Positions 9,229 through 20,356 of a stretch of 64,000 nucleotides of DNA are shown in pieces (within the stretch, counting starts at the first letter, position 1; each line of letters begins with the position of its first letter). The stretch comes from Agapetus fuscipes (taxonomy: Eukaryota; Arthropoda; Insecta; Trichoptera; Glossosomatidae), in the NCBI GenBank assembly GCA_951799405.1, contig OX637343.1, positions 372,001 through 436,000 of the forward strand, read 5' to 3'. The position numbers were made by a program, and so were the translations under genes. The notes beneath the pieces were generated by a model that made no database searches, was not told the origin of the DNA, and worked only from the letters and a program-made list of their open reading frames with translations.

Positions 9229-9394
9229 ACTAAAATAATGAAGTACATAAAATCAAAATAAACCCATATTTTTTACAAGTAAAATTAACATTTAAAATTT
9301 TCAGTTTTAACTGCCAAAATTACAGATTACATCAACGTTCGGAGTCATAATCTTTTTCTTATTTTTTTAGGACTCTAGATATCCCATTCATCAA

Positions 9395-9580
9395 ATCTGT
9401 AATCTTGGTTGCAAAGTTAATGTATGCCCAGAAGCAGACATGTGTAAGTTTGCGCTTACGCATGCTGCAATACAATAAAATAAAAATAAATAAAAACAGC
9501 CCGAATCTTTTAAATGTACACTAATCCTGACACTTTTTCCCACATTTCCTGAAACAAGAATGACATTGATAAAGTGTTTT
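9395..9580 (-). mobile_element. Degenerate module 3A
   Basis: TTGGTTGCAAAG, GTATGCCCAGAAGCAGACA, then TTTCCTGAAACAAGAATGAC. Heavily mutated. Confidence 0.65.
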
Positions 9581-9919
9581 TTTTTTGTATTTGAATAATA
9601 AAAATAATTTGTTTGTAATTAATTTTCTAGATTATCAAGAAGAGGACCAGCGGTTCTTTAACTTCCAGTCTCCGTGAGATGAAGCCAGTGGTTCTTCAAC
9701 CTTCCAGAAGGATCTTCAATTCAAGATGGCGTCCCCAAGAAGCGAAAAGTGCAGAAAGATTGGTAGAAATATTTTATTGTAAATAGAAAAATAAAAATAA
9801 TAAGAATCAAAATATACGCGGGATGTGTATTTTGATTTGCATGTACAAATATTTATTTGATTATATTAGTTGTTCCCAGTGGCAAAACGGGAGGTTTTGA
9901 TTCCCAAGCTGTTAATTCA
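9581..9919. other. Gap, nothing recognised
   Basis: AT-rich with a poly-T run; no repeat or ORF could be assigned. Confidence 0.4.
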
Positions 9920-10494
9920 CTAAAAAAAACTCAACTAAGTTCCTTGACTTATAGGTTGTTATGTGGCTGACCACCCATAATGTAAAAATTGGTTCACTTT
10001 GCCAATGTCACCTCTGTTTTAGGGAAGGACGGCAAGAGTTGCAAGGCTTATGTTCATTTGAGATTGGGTTTTTATATTGTAGGTCCACATGCGGCATGTG
10101 TTAGCGCGAAATTATACATATCTGCTTGTGGGAATGCATTTAATATAAAACTTAAATGATATATATCTTTGCAGCTTAGATTAGATTAGATTAGATTAGA
10201 ACTAAGCTGCACACATAGTGTAACTTCTTTACACATTCTCCTCAAAGGAATCGCACGGTAAAATGATTAATTTTGCAGGTAAGGGGGCAGGCATTTTAGT
10301 TGAAGCGGTGGTTTTCCAGCTCCTGAAGGGGCTTCTACTTATTTCTTGTGAAGGCTGAGTGCACCTACTTCATTTTGGGTCTGAAATAAACACCGTAGCG
10401 GAAAAAAATAAACATTTCTGACGCCCTCGGTGGGATCGGCAGCCGAGCTCTCGGCATAGAATGCAAGCGATCTACCAACTGAGCTATTGACCGG
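9920..10494 (-). mobile_element. SINE1 interrupted by LINE-A end
   Basis: Minus-strand SINE1: 3' remnant before 9940, body 10207-10430, tRNA-like head 10430-10494 with B box (CGAGGGCGTCAG region) and A box CAACTGAGCTATTGACCGG. The 3A insert splits it close to its 3' end. Confidence 0.8.
9940..10199 (+). mobile_element. Complete module 3A with 7-bp target duplication
   Basis: Runs from TTCCTTGACTTATAGG to (TTAGA)n. AACTAAG stands immediately before (9933-9939) and after (10200-10206), so the element begins exactly at TTCC and ends in the tail. This fits target-primed reverse transcription. Confidence 0.92.
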
Positions 10495-10604
10495 AAACAT
10501 ATGGTCTTATTTACATCTGGATGTACTTCTAAGTTCTGTAGAAAAATAATTTGCATTTCTTGAAAAAAATATTCTCTGTACCACGAGCATAACTCTCCTT
10601 TACT

Positions 10605-10732
10605 CTAATCTAAGTTGCAAAGATATGTAACATTGGGGATTAACATTACATGCATTCTCATAAGCAGACACGTACAAGTTCGCGCTGACACGTGCCGCAT
10701 GTGAACCTACAACATAAAAACCCAAATCTCAA
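10605..10732 (-). mobile_element. Module 3A (A2 type), 5' half missing
   Basis: CTAATCTAAGTTGCAAAG through CAAATCTCAAA; sequence beyond 10732 is unrelated. Confidence 0.8.
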
Positions 10733-11005
10733 AAGCTTCCAGTATTGTTTACATTTCTTTATTTACAGAGCCCAAATTAAATATGCCAAAAAATAATAAA
10801 AAGCAATACTTTTCGGTTGACACAAAATATAGAGGAGAATACACTAAAACGAGTTAAAATTTTAATTTCAATTTTTTATCTAACAATTTTATTTTTCATC
10901 AAGCATAAAGTTTAATATAAAATTACCAAAAATTCTAAAAACAGTGCAAGTATTTTCCTACGATAAGATAATTAATATCTAAAATATTGTATTCTTTGAA
11001 CAATT

Positions 11006-11119
11006 TCTTAAATAGTAGGTTGGTGTGAGGCTGACTCCCATGCTTTTAAACCTTGGTTCACGTTTGCCGATGACACAGTAGTTGCAATGTTTATGTTCAC
11101 GTGAGGCTTGGTTTATTTT
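11006..11119 (+). mobile_element. Eroded module 3A start
   Basis: TAGGTTGGTGTGAGGCTGAC and GGTTCACGTTTGCC with many gaps. Confidence 0.55.
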
Positions 11120-11141
11120 CTAATGTTATTTACTATTTGTA

Positions 11142-11360
11142 TTCTTTGACTTATAGGTTGGTATGAGGTTGACCACCCATACTGTAAAAAAATGGTTTAC
11201 TTTGGCAATGTCACCCCTGTGTCAGGGAAGGTCGGCAAAAGTTGTATGGTATTTGTTCATTTGAGGTTTGGATTTTATTTGTAAGTACACATTCAGCATT
11301 TGTAAGTACGAACTACACGTGTTTGTTTGTGGCCATGCATTAGTCACAACTTAGATTATA
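11142..11360 (+). mobile_element. Module 3A (A3 type)
   Basis: TTCTTTGACTTATAGG to CACAACTTAGATTATAG. It is preceded by the A3-specific leader TATTTACTATTTGTA, also seen at 20200, 32950 and 36850. Confidence 0.85.
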
Positions 11361-11370
11361 GATAATTATT

Positions 11371-11482
11371 ACACATGCAGCATGTGTATCCGCTAACCTA
11401 CATGCGCCTTCTTAAGGGTATGCATTAAATATCAGCATTAAATGTCTATGTATCTTTTGCAACTTAGCTTATAAATTATAGA
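11371..11482 (+). mobile_element. Module 3A 3' half
   Basis: CACATGCAGCATGTG hairpin to GCAACTTAGCTTATAAATT. Confidence 0.65.
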
Positions 11483-11506
11483 TGAATACATGATTGTTAT
11501 AACACT

Positions 11507-11749
11507 GGTTTATTCATAGGGGTATGAGGCTGACCACCCATAATGTAACAATTGGATAATTCTGCCAATATTCAATTCCTCCGTGTTTCTGGGAAGGTCG
11601 GCATAAGTGACAAGCTTATGTTCATTTTAGGTTTTGGCCTTATTTTCTAAGTTCACATGCATGAGCGCGAACTTAGACATGTCTTCTTATGGACGTCCAT
11701 TTCATATGAATATTTAATGTTATACATCTTTGAAATTTAGTTTATAGAT
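11507..11749 (+). mobile_element. Diverged module 3A
   Basis: GGTATGAGGCTGACCACCC to ACATCTTTGAAATTTAG. With 11142 and 11371 it makes three successive 3A pieces in the same direction. Confidence 0.7.
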
Positions 11750-12260
11750 GCAATGTTTTCTTTCCGTCACACTCTTATGGAACTACGGCCCTTAGCAACC
11801 AATTAATAAAAAATATTTGCCTTCTTCCTAGCAACCCGGCTATGTGGTCACAATTTTATAGAGATTAAAAACATGATATGTTTCCATAAACATTTCATTC
11901 TTTACCAATAACATACAACACTAAAAATTTAAGTTAAAAAAAATATGTACCTTCTGACCTCAGCCTCCCCTAATAATAAAAGAAATACGGTTCTCTTCAT
12001 TCATTTTTATTCAAAATGGCGTCCTGAGAAATGTAAAATAAAATCTTCGCTTAAATTTTTGTGAAGGCTTAAAAAGTACATAATTAATTAATTGAAATCC
12101 ACTCCAAACTTTCGTGTTCCAGATTTAAAAATTCAAATTTCGAAACGCTTTTCGAATTTTAATTTTGACCGCTACCACAACGCGACAGAGATTCTAAAAC
12201 TTTTGAAAAAAAAAACATACTTAAAACAAAATACTTGAAATTTGACTGGCCATCCATCTT
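11750..12260. other. Gap with a shared AGCAACCCGG motif
   Basis: TAGCAACCCGGCTATGTGG (about 11842) resembles stretches near 14335, 34290 and 47450, so it is part of another dispersed repeat. No coding region seen. Confidence 0.4.
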
Positions 12261-12449
12261 ATCTAATCTAAGTTGCAAATATTGGGGATTCACATTACCT
12301 ATTTGCATTCTCACAAGCAGGCGCATACTAGTTCGCGCTTGCGCATGCCGCATGTGAACCTACAACATAAAAACTAAATCTCAAATGAACAAACACCCTG
12401 TAACTCCTGCCGACCTTCCCTGAAACAGGGGTGACATTGGTAAAGTGTC
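12261..12449 (-). mobile_element. Module 3A (A2 type), start missing
   Basis: TAATCTAAGTTGCAAATATT to GGTGACATTGGTAAAGTG. Confidence 0.8.
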
Positions 12450-12479
12450 CATACCTAAAACAAAAACAAAAATACTTTT

Positions 12480-12760
12480 GTCAACGCTACTCCTGCTTCA
12501 GGCAAGGCTTTCAGAGGTTGTCTTCGTTGCAGGGGTATGTTTTATGCTGTAGGCGCACATGCAGATGATGTAAGTGCGAACTTGCACGTGTTTGTTGGGG
12601 TGGGAATTACTAATAATAGTATCTAACTTAGATTGCGACGCTAAAATCAAAATCTTATCGTTTGTTACCTTATTTCTTACTCCTTCAGAGCTTTCTATTC
12701 TAGAGTTTCACTTTACCAAAGTCCTGTACATGTTTCAGGTAAGGAAGGCTCAAGAGTTCG
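12480..12760 (+). mobile_element. Two eroded 3A fragments
   Basis: 12480-12640 carries GTAGGCGCACATGC and TATCTAACTTAGATTG. 12705-12760 carries TTTCACTTTACCAAAG and TGTTTCAGGTAAGG. Both are weak matches. Confidence 0.45.
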
Positions 12761-12761
12761 G

Positions 12762-13033
12762 ATGCCAATTCCACCGAGGGTGTCAAATGATTTCCCGTTT
12801 TGGTGTTCATTTCACACCCAAAACAAAATACCGAAGACACGGTTTACTCCGCCTTCACAAGAAATGAGTACCAGCCGCATCGGAAGCTGGGAAACCACCA
12901 CATCAAATGAAGTGGCTGGTGTAAGGCTGCCCCCTTTACCTGTAAAAATAAATAGGTTTCTCTGGCCACATGCAATACCTTCGGGGAGATCGCATCAAAA
13001 ATTAACACTATATGCTTAACTTATTTGCGTTTT
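12762..13033 (+). mobile_element. SINE1, head truncated
   Basis: CCACCGAGGGTGTCAAATG to GCTTAACTTATTTGCG; the A box region is missing. Confidence 0.8.
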
Positions 13034-13035
13034 GT

Positions 13036-13205
13036 GGCAAGAGTAACAAGTTTTTTGTTCATTTATGATTTGGTTATTTTCATTTTACGTGTTTTTCTTA
13101 GCTCAGATTGTGTAGCATGTGATTCTTAAGGTAGTTTCATTTGAAGGTTATCTTTTCAGAAAATGGTTGATAAGCCAAACAAGCACTGAGTGGATGATGT
13201 GTTGA
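13036..13205 (+). repeat. 3A scrap joined to repeat K
   Basis: 13036-13077 resembles 3A (TTCATTTATGATTTGG). 13078-13205 is repeat K (TTTTTCTTAGCTCAGATTG to AAGCCAAACAAGCACTG). A 3A-to-K join also occurs at 3617/3618. Confidence 0.55.
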
Positions 13206-13820
13206 CGGGCCGCGTATTCTAAAGAGTCCATACCTTGCACACTGTGTTCGGGGAATGCGTATTTTTGTTCAACATTTGAGAATCTTTGTAATGTCTACGA
13301 ATTATACTTGATTATCATAGTCGGACTTAACCTGCGTATAAAATTTACCACAAGTATAAAATTTTACGTTCAAACCCAATCATACCGTTTTACCGAAAAT
13401 GTATCGAAACTAAGCCGCTCACTAGAAGCGCTGCTTTAATTTCAATATTGTTTTGTTGTTTGTAAAACGCTATTATTGAGCTTAAACGTAATGTTTTATA
13501 TTTAAAAGTACTTTTATTTTGTACCGTTAAATAAATAAAATGTATTAAAATGATAGAGGCGCCATCACAGTTTCTTACATGTCTTTGGATACTCGGCGGC
13601 TTAGTAAAAGTTCTTATAGGCTTATACTTGGGTGACAAGATTCACTATTCCCTAATCCGGCCCTGGGGACTGAGTTAATGGCAACAGGGCCGGACTCGAG
13701 ATTATGAATAATTAGATTTTTTTGTGAATTTTAATTTATTCAAATACCAAAACCCCTTTGATGTACGACTGCTTTGGGAAACGAGCAAAAATTCAATACT
13801 GTCAACACACATAAAAATCT
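13206..13820. other. Gap with one short hairpin
   Basis: CCGGCCCTG (about 13658) and CAGGGCCGG (about 13687) form a small inverted repeat. No other assignable feature. Confidence 0.4.
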
Positions 13821-14063
13821 ACAATCTAAGATGCAGAGATATATCAAAATTTAAGATTCATATTTAATGCATGCCCACAGACAGGCGCGTGTATGTTCAC
13901 GCCTACATATTATGCATGTGTGCATACAAATAAACAAAACCTCGCAAACATATACTTTGCAACTCATGCCACCTTTCCCTGAGAAAAGGATAGCATAGGC
14001 AAAAGTGAACCTATTTTTACAGCACGGGGGGTCAGCCTCATACAACATATCAGTCAAGGAGCA
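13821..14063 (-). mobile_element. Module 3A, divergent subfamily
   Basis: AATCTAAGATGCAGAG to CAGTCAAGGAGC. It shares GCGTGTATGTTCACGCC-type changes with the copy at 21697-21952. Confidence 0.8.
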
Positions 14064-14071
14064 TATACCAT

Positions 14072-14278
14072 TATCTAATTGCAGAGATATGTTAGCATTT
14101 ATGATTCTTATTTAATGCATGCCCTCAAGAAAACATGTGTAATTTTGCGCTATACAAGCTGCATGTGTACTTACAAAATAAATAGCCAAATCCCAATTGA
14201 ACATAAAACTTTGCAATTTTTACTAATCTTCCGTGAAATAGGAGTGGCATTGGCAAAGTGAATCTTTTTTTCAGTATA
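14072..14278 (-). mobile_element. Module 3A, divergent, start missing
   Basis: TAATTGCAGAGATATG to GTGAATCTTTTTTTCAG. In tandem with the previous copy, same direction. Confidence 0.75.
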
Positions 14279-14536
14279 GGCTATTTTTCCTATACAGTAC
14301 CTTTAAAGCAAGAAAAACACGCAAAAAAAATGACGCCACCGAGCCGGGTTGCTACGGCGAAACTCATCTTTTGTTATTGATTGCTCAGGAACCTATTAAC
14401 ACAGACTAATGGCGTCATTCTGCCGATGAAAACACGTACAAATAAAAATAAACATAAAGTTGAATGGTTTGTGTATTGACACTGTGAAGATTCATTTTTG
14501 ATTAATAATATAAAAATAAAACACGAAGTTGTTGTC

Positions 14537-14651
14537 CACGAGTTGATTTATTTCCTCGAGCGCTTTCTATATTATCACATCATTGTTAAGTTATCTCCTA
14601 AGCAATGATGTGGAAACATCGAAAGCGCTAAAGGTAATTTATCAACTAGTG
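14537..14651. mobile_element. Hairpin MITE, about 115 bp
   Basis: The left arm ACGAGTTGATTTATTTCC...CGAGCGCTTTC...CACATCATTG is mirrored by CAATGATGTGG...GAAAGCGCT...AATTTATCAACTAGT around an 18-base loop. Confidence 0.7.
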
Positions 14652-15204
14652 AAGAAAAAAATGTGTTTATATGTAGGTACTTTATTAATTAAAATTTACA
14701 TTTAAGTAGAAATAAATACAAATTATAAATTAATGCGCTAAGAAACGTTGTTTCAAATTTGGACGTTAAATTCTAATTTAATGTAATTTTTTATTTATTG
14801 AGTTAGGTGAGCAATAATCTTTTGCCCTTATGAAATGTCCGCCCCTGATAATATACAAATAAAATATATAATAATAAAAATTGTCTATGAATTGATAAAT
14901 AATTAATATCTTAGTCAGGAATGTTTTTTTGCATATTTAATGGTATTTTAAATATAGTTGTTTTGATAAATAAACCCTGTGAATTTAAAAATATTTTTGT
15001 GTCTTATAAAAAACTAAATAATAATTTTGCTCTCATAGATTTTATTGTAAATAGTTATTTTTAAGTTTTGTATATTTTTAGAGATCAATATATTGTCATG
15101 ATTTCAATACAAATTGTTTTTTTTTCCTTATTTCCTATGTACCTTCCATAAAATAATAGAAGAAGCTACAAATATAGTGTACAGAGTAGCTTCTTGTCAC
15201 ATTT
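14652..15204. other. Very AT-rich gap
   Basis: No ORF, repeat family or tRNA-like element recognised. Confidence 0.4.
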
Positions 15205-15414
15205 TCACCGAGGGGGTCACATGTAGCGAATAGAACCTATTTATTTTTACCGGTAAGGGGCCGGCCCTGCGCCAGCCACTTTCCTTGAATTGGGGGTATT
15301 TTGGGTTTTAAATAAATCCCGAAACGGTAAATCATTTCTGACACCCTCGGTGAAATTGGAACCCGAGATCTCGGCATGGAATGCAAGCACTCTACCAACT
15401 GAGCCATCGACCGG
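15205..15414 (-). mobile_element. SINE1, 3' end missing
   Basis: Head at 15345-15414 (B box complement GGAACCCGAGA, A box complement CCAACTGAGCCATCGACC) and body to CACATGTAGCGAATAG. Confidence 0.85.
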
Positions 15415-15416
15415 AA

Positions 15417-15650
15417 GATATCGACACCTTAAAGGTAAAACTGAATAAGGGACATAATAAGCTAACATGGATTTCTCAGACAAATGCACCTTTTCTCCTA
15501 TTTTCTACGAGAGAAAACACCAAGAGAGTGTGAAAATCCTGTAGTTTAAAAGTTTGTCATGAGCACTTTCTTATATTTAGTTCACTTACTATGAGAAGTT
15601 ACACACAATATAATGTTTTTCTACTCCCATTTGGTAATTTACTAATTACA
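15417..15650. mobile_element. MITE family D, left part
   Basis: ACCTTAAAGGTAAAACTG at 15426, then TTTCTCAGACAAATGC and TTCACTTACTATGAGAAG as in the copies at 23544 and 58826. The right end is lost. Confidence 0.7.
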
Positions 15651-15691
15651 AAACGGCTAACGCAATCACAATGCCATACATTTCTACACCT

Positions 15692-15716
15692 GTTGCATAA
15701 TGTTACATTATGCAAC
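15692..15716. repeat. Perfect 11-bp hairpin
   Basis: GTTGCATAATG, 3-base loop, CATTATGCAAC. Confidence 0.6.
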
Positions 15717-15794
15717 CGGTAACCGTGTTAAAATGAACATGTGCGCATGCGCATTGTCAGAATTGGAACCATTTTTTAATTTCAAATGTCAACC

Positions 15795-15918
15795 TTGTAT
15801 GGGGGTATAAAGACCTGTCAATCCAAGATGGCCGCAAGCGATCAGCTGATTAGGCTTCATGCAATATTAGTGATATTCGGTAGGTAGGAATTACCGTGGT
15901 GATGAGACCTTCAGCCCT
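15795..15918. mobile_element. MITE family E, one end
   Basis: AAGACCTGTCAATCCAAG, then GTGATATTCGGTAGGTAGG and ACCGTGGTGATGAGACC. Fuller copies are at 25581 and 56225. Confidence 0.7.
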
Positions 15919-16109
15919 GTTCAGATGAAAATAAATAAGTATATTTTATGTGTAGAGTCAAATAAAAATTGTTAATAGTGCTAAAATTTATCGAATTTAT
16001 TTATCGGGTTGCTCCAAATAAAGCTTTCCTTTTTTCAATGGAAAATAAAAGGCTTGAAAGGAAAACAATACAAAAAAATTCACCGCAAAAAATAAACAAA
16101 CTCAAAAAG

Positions 16110-16337
16110 TTACTTGGTTAATAGGTGAGTATGAGGTTGATCACCTATGCTGTACAAATTTGGTTCACCTGCCAATACAACTGCAGGGCATATGTTTATT
16201 TGAGTTTTGGGTTTGAATGTTTAAGCTTATATGCAGGATGTAAAAGCGCGACCTTATACATATGTGTCGGCTTGTGGGCATGAATTCAATATGAAACCTA
16301 AATATAATTTATTTTTACAACTTAGGTTAGATTAGAT
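16110..16337 (+). mobile_element. Diverged module 3A
   Basis: GGTGAGTATGAGGTTGATC to ACAACTTAGGTTAGATTAG. Confidence 0.75.
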
Positions 16338-16468
16338 AATCGAAGGGAATGATAAATCACACGTTTTGACAAAGGTAAGGTTTTAATTACTTCAAATGGA
16401 CGAGTACATTATAATGACTATTATTCACTATTTTGTTAATTCTCTCATGGTCGTAGAAAAAGTATTGT

Positions 16469-16596
16469 ATGCCACTGCACGTAATTAGTCTTTGTAACAC
16501 TCGTGCTTTCTATTGTGCCATTCGGCTGCGCCTCATGGCACAAACTAGCACTCGTGTTAAAAAGACTATCATTACTTGGCAGTGGCATAAATAACT
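16469..16596. mobile_element. Inverted-repeat MITE
   Basis: Arms of about 50 bases: TATGCCACTGCACGTAATTA, TAACACTCGTGC, ATTGTGCCA, with the inverse TGGCACAAACTAGCACTCG through CAGTGGCATA. Half of a related element lies near 61432-61462. Confidence 0.75.
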
Positions 16597-16993
16597 ATTT
16601 ATCCACATTTTTAAAAATCATTGTATCAGCTCACTATAGGCAAGGAGCATAGTAAGAAATGTCTTCTTAGATATTCTTCTGGCTACCCTCAGTGGAATGG
16701 CGTCCGAGGCACAGCTACACTTCTTTGTAATAATAGAACAATATTTATGCATTATTCAGTGCTATTACTCTTGCTAATGAGATGATAATAACAGAGTAAT
16801 AGTAATAATAGTGAGCGGGCTAAGATAAGAGAGTGCTGAGCATTGTGAGAAGTTTGCTAAGGCCGGCATGGCAGCTCAGCAAGCTGGATAACACTAACTT
16901 ACTCACTCACTGAATTACTTAGACACTAAGTAACCAACGCACCAAGTAACTAACTGACTAAGTTACTTACACACTGAGTAACCAACACACTAA

Positions 16994-17846
16994 CCCCCGT
17001 ATTCACGATCAAAACTGATTTAAGTGCCTTACTCAAGCGCTACACTAACTCAAGGGTCGACATTCTGGAGCGTTTTGTTTCTGCCATTTTTGTTTCTTAC
17101 ACTTTTTGGTCTTAGCAAAATAGTAACAGTAATGAAAAAAATTAAGCATGTTTATTATTTTTTTATCTTAATTATAAAGCTTAAACAAAATATATAACTT
17201 AAGAATTGCCACCACAAAAAAATATTTAAAAAAACGCGTTTTTTTTACATTTTTAGCTTTTTTTTCGTGTGTGCTGTATTTTGGATTTTTTTTGTTGCTT
17301 TTTACTTACAGAACTATACATTGTTTAGGTTTAATTCTTAACATTTTTTCAATAATGTCAATAGTTTTTGAGTAAATATGGAAAAACTATGTTCTTTGAT
17401 TTAATTAAAATTTAATTCATTTAGTAGTTTCAGTTTTTCCATATTTACTCAAAAACTATTGACATTATTGAAAAAATGTAAGGTTTTGAACCTAAACAAT
17501 GTGTAGTTCTGTAAGTAAAAAGCAAAAAAAAAAATCCAAAATACAGCACACACGAAAAAAAAGCTAAAAATGTAAAATAAACGCGTTTTTTTAAATATTT
17601 TATTGTGGTGGCAATTGTTAAGTTATATATTTTTTGTAAGCTTTATAATTAAGGTAAAAAAATAATAAACATGCTTGATTTTTTTCATTACTGTAACTAT
17701 TTTGCTAAGACCATAAAGTGTAAGAAACAAAAACGGCAGATTTAGATTTATAACACGCCTTAAGTATTGTTCTTGAAATGAATTTTCCCAATCTAAGCGC
17801 TAGTTTGCCCTTAAGTTAGTGCCAGTTTTGATCGTGAATACGGGGG
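16994..17846. mobile_element. 853-bp foldback MITE, TAA target duplication
   Basis: Terminal CCCCCGTATTCACGATC and its exact inverse at the right. Arms of about 395 and 415 bases surround a 43-base loop (17389-17431). TAA at 16991-16993 and 17847-17849 flank it. Non-coding. TSD and target fit PIF/Harbinger-type MITEs. Confidence 0.93.
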
Positions 17847-17949
17847 TAAGTACCTAACTAGCTCACTGAGTTACATACACACTGAGTAACCAACACACTA
17901 GCTAACTAACTCACTGAGTCACATGCACACAGAGTAACCTACACACTAA

Positions 17950-18368
17950 GGCCCGGTATATTGAACTGTAGTAATATTTTAGTTAACTATTACTTGAACT
18001 TTTATTCAAAATACTCAATCTCGAGTTAACTAAAACCGAACATTGCCGAAGTATGAAGCCACGCCTCCACATCTTGGAAATAATTAAAATGCCATTCAAA
18101 AGCTTTAAAACAAACTACTATTCATAAAAATCATATCCCTAACCTTCATTAAGCTAGAAAACGAGACAAAAAATGTTCAGTTTGCAGCAATTTTGATGTA
18201 TCCTTACATTAAAAAAGAAAAGTTGCTGTCAGTGAAGCGCCGCCATCTTGAAAATCGAAAGTTAAAGTTACTAAATATTTACTGCCGAAAGTCGGTGAGT
18301 GAAATATTATGATGATTTAACTAAAATTGCATTTTAGTTAACTTTACGATACTTCAAAATACCGGGCC
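17950..18368. mobile_element. 419-bp MITE, TAA target duplication
   Basis: Ends GGCCCGGTATATTGAA and TTCAAAATACCGGGCC; subterminal TTTTAGTTAACT occurs at both ends. TAA at 17947-17949 and 18369-18371. Internal sequence is unrelated to the neighbouring 853-bp MITE. Confidence 0.92.
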
Positions 18369-18874
18369 TAAGTAACTAACTCATTGAGTTATATACACAC
18401 TGAGTAACCAACACACTAAGTAACTATTTTACTGAGTTACATACACACCAAGTAACTAGCTCACTGAGTAACCAACGCACTAAGTAACTAGCTCACTAAG
18501 TTACTTACACACTAAGTAACCAACGCACCAAGTAACTAACTGACTAAGTTACTTACACACTGAGTAACCAACACACTAAGTAACTAACTCACTGAGTCAC
18601 ATGCACACAGAGTAACCTACACACTAAGTAACTAACTCATTGAGTTATATACACACTGAGTAATCAACGCACTAACTAACTAACTCACTGAGACTACGGA
18701 CCGGTCACAGTATGAAAACGCGCGGTAAGTATGAAAAGAAAAATAAATAAAGCAAAATAAATAATCTTGTTTGTGTACCTACTGACATTGAAAAAAAATA
18801 TAATAATAATGAAAAAAAATAAGGGGCGGTGCTATGATGGGGGGAGGAAAAGGCAATAAGTTATGTGATGCTGC

Positions 18875-19048
18875 AGGGATTTGAAGGTCGACAAAAGTTG
18901 CAGGGCTTATTCTCATTTGAGGTTTGGATTTAAGTTACATACAGCATTTTTAAAAGCGTGGATTCACACGCCTGATTGATTGCGGGCATGTTTTTTATTT
19001 GAATCATAAAAAACATACAATATCTTTGCAACTTAGATTAGATAAGAT
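18875..19048 (+). mobile_element. Module 3A, 5'-truncated
   Basis: AAGGTCGACAAAAGTTGCAG to TTTGCAACTTAGATTAG. Confidence 0.75.
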
Positions 19049-19069
19049 TTTATAAACTTCAAGACCAAG

Positions 19070-19709
19070 TTCCTTGACTTATAGATTGGTATGCGGCTGA
19101 CCACCCATGCTGTAAAAATGGTTCACTTTGCCAATGTCACCCCTGTCTCAGGGAAGGACGGCAAAAGTTGCAGGGTGTATGTCCATTTGAGATTTGGTTT
19201 TTATTATATTATTTAACGTTTTTATGTTTAACGAATGGGTTCTAAATGAATGCGGAGTAAAAGAAAGCGTGAAAGTGAAAGTTCAAAGAAGTGTGATGCG
19301 ATGGTTTGGACATATTGAAAGGATGAATGAAGACCGACTGACAAAAAGAGTGTATAAAGGGAATGTAACAGGTAAGCGTGGAAGGGGAAGACCTAGGAAA
19401 CAATGGATTGATCAGATAAATGAGATTGCGAATGAATGGAATCTACAGAGTGGAAACAAGAGAAGAGCATGCATGAAAAGAGTGATGAAATTAGATGAGA
19501 TGAAAGAAGTATGCAAGGACAGAGTCAAGTGGAGGCACTTGTGTGGAGGTACTGGCCACCCCTAGAGGAAAGGCGGCAGGATACAAGACAAGACAAGATG
19601 TTGTAGGTTCACATGAGGCATGTACAAGCGCGAACTTGTACGTGTCTGGTTGTGAGAATGCATGTAATGTGAATCTCCAATGTAACATATCTTTGCAACT
19701 TAGATTAGA
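19070..19709 (+). mobile_element. Module 3A (A2) split by an RTE fragment
   Basis: First part 19070-19201, second 19598-19709. Together they restore a normal A2 module ending in (TTAGA). The insert is the RTE end at 19202-19597. Confidence 0.88.
19202..19597 (+). mobile_element. RTE-type LINE 3' end, coding remnant
   Basis: Open from about 19221 to 19565: the C-terminal part of a LINE polyprotein (VMRWFGHIERMNEDRL, GKRGRGRPRKQWIDQI, MKLDEMKEVCKDR). It ends LCGGTGHP before a stop and an (ACAAG)n tail. This segment lies downstream of the reverse transcriptase catalytic region, so it is inactive. No frameshift inside it. Confidence 0.88.
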
Positions 19710-20229
19710 AGTGAATCTTCACCATGCCAATAATATAGATTGTAGATTACAGAAACTTCAGGCAACTTATTCGCTATCCTAAAGAACTTGTCAGCTGGCT
19801 CTGTCTGTACAGGCATGACTAACGTAAAGCAGAAACTCCACTAAGCACCAAACTTGCTACTAATAGAGCCATTATTCTGATGGAACAACTTCACTAATAT
19901 GTATTATGGAGTCCAGAAGTGCATTTGGTAACAACAGGTTAATGTTGCCAATGTCACTCCTGTTTCACGAAAAGTCAGTAATAACAGCAGAATCTCAAAA
20001 TACACTTAAAAAATATACATCACTTAAAAATAGGAGCAAAGTTTTTGTTCACGAGACTTCTTTGTTGCTCTTGTATACAATAATAAGGTCTTTTTTGTTT
20101 TTATCAATATGTACAAAATATTACAATAAAAATAAATTTAAAAAATCTAATTACTATAAATACTCCCCAAAGTAAGCATAGCTTGTGTTTTGGGGAGGAA
20201 TTATTTATATACATTATTTATTATTTGTA
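19710..20229. other. Gap, nothing firmly recognised
   Basis: A weak 3A-like scrap (CAATGTCACTCCTGTTTC at 19949) only. Confidence 0.35.
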
Positions 20230-20356
20230 TTCTTTGACTTATAGGTTGGTATGAGGCTGACCGGCTATACTGTAAAAATGGTTCACTTTACCAATGTCAC
20301 CCCTGTTTCAGGGAAGGTCGGCAAGAGTTACAGGGTGTATGTTCATTTGAGTTTTG

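Larger units (their letters stand above)
16893..18692. repeat. 16-bp/48-bp satellite split by two MITEs
   Basis: Non-MITE parts (16893-16993, 17847-17949, 18369-18692) divide cleanly into 16-base units of three types in order: TAACTAACTCACTGAG, TTACATACACACTGAG, TAACCAACACACTAAG. About 33 units remain. The array stops at a 15-base SINE2 head remnant (ACTACGGACCGGTCA). Confidence 0.93.

Noticed and set aside
16893..18692. CRISPR array
   Set aside because: Units are contiguous 16-mers without spacers, in an animal genome.
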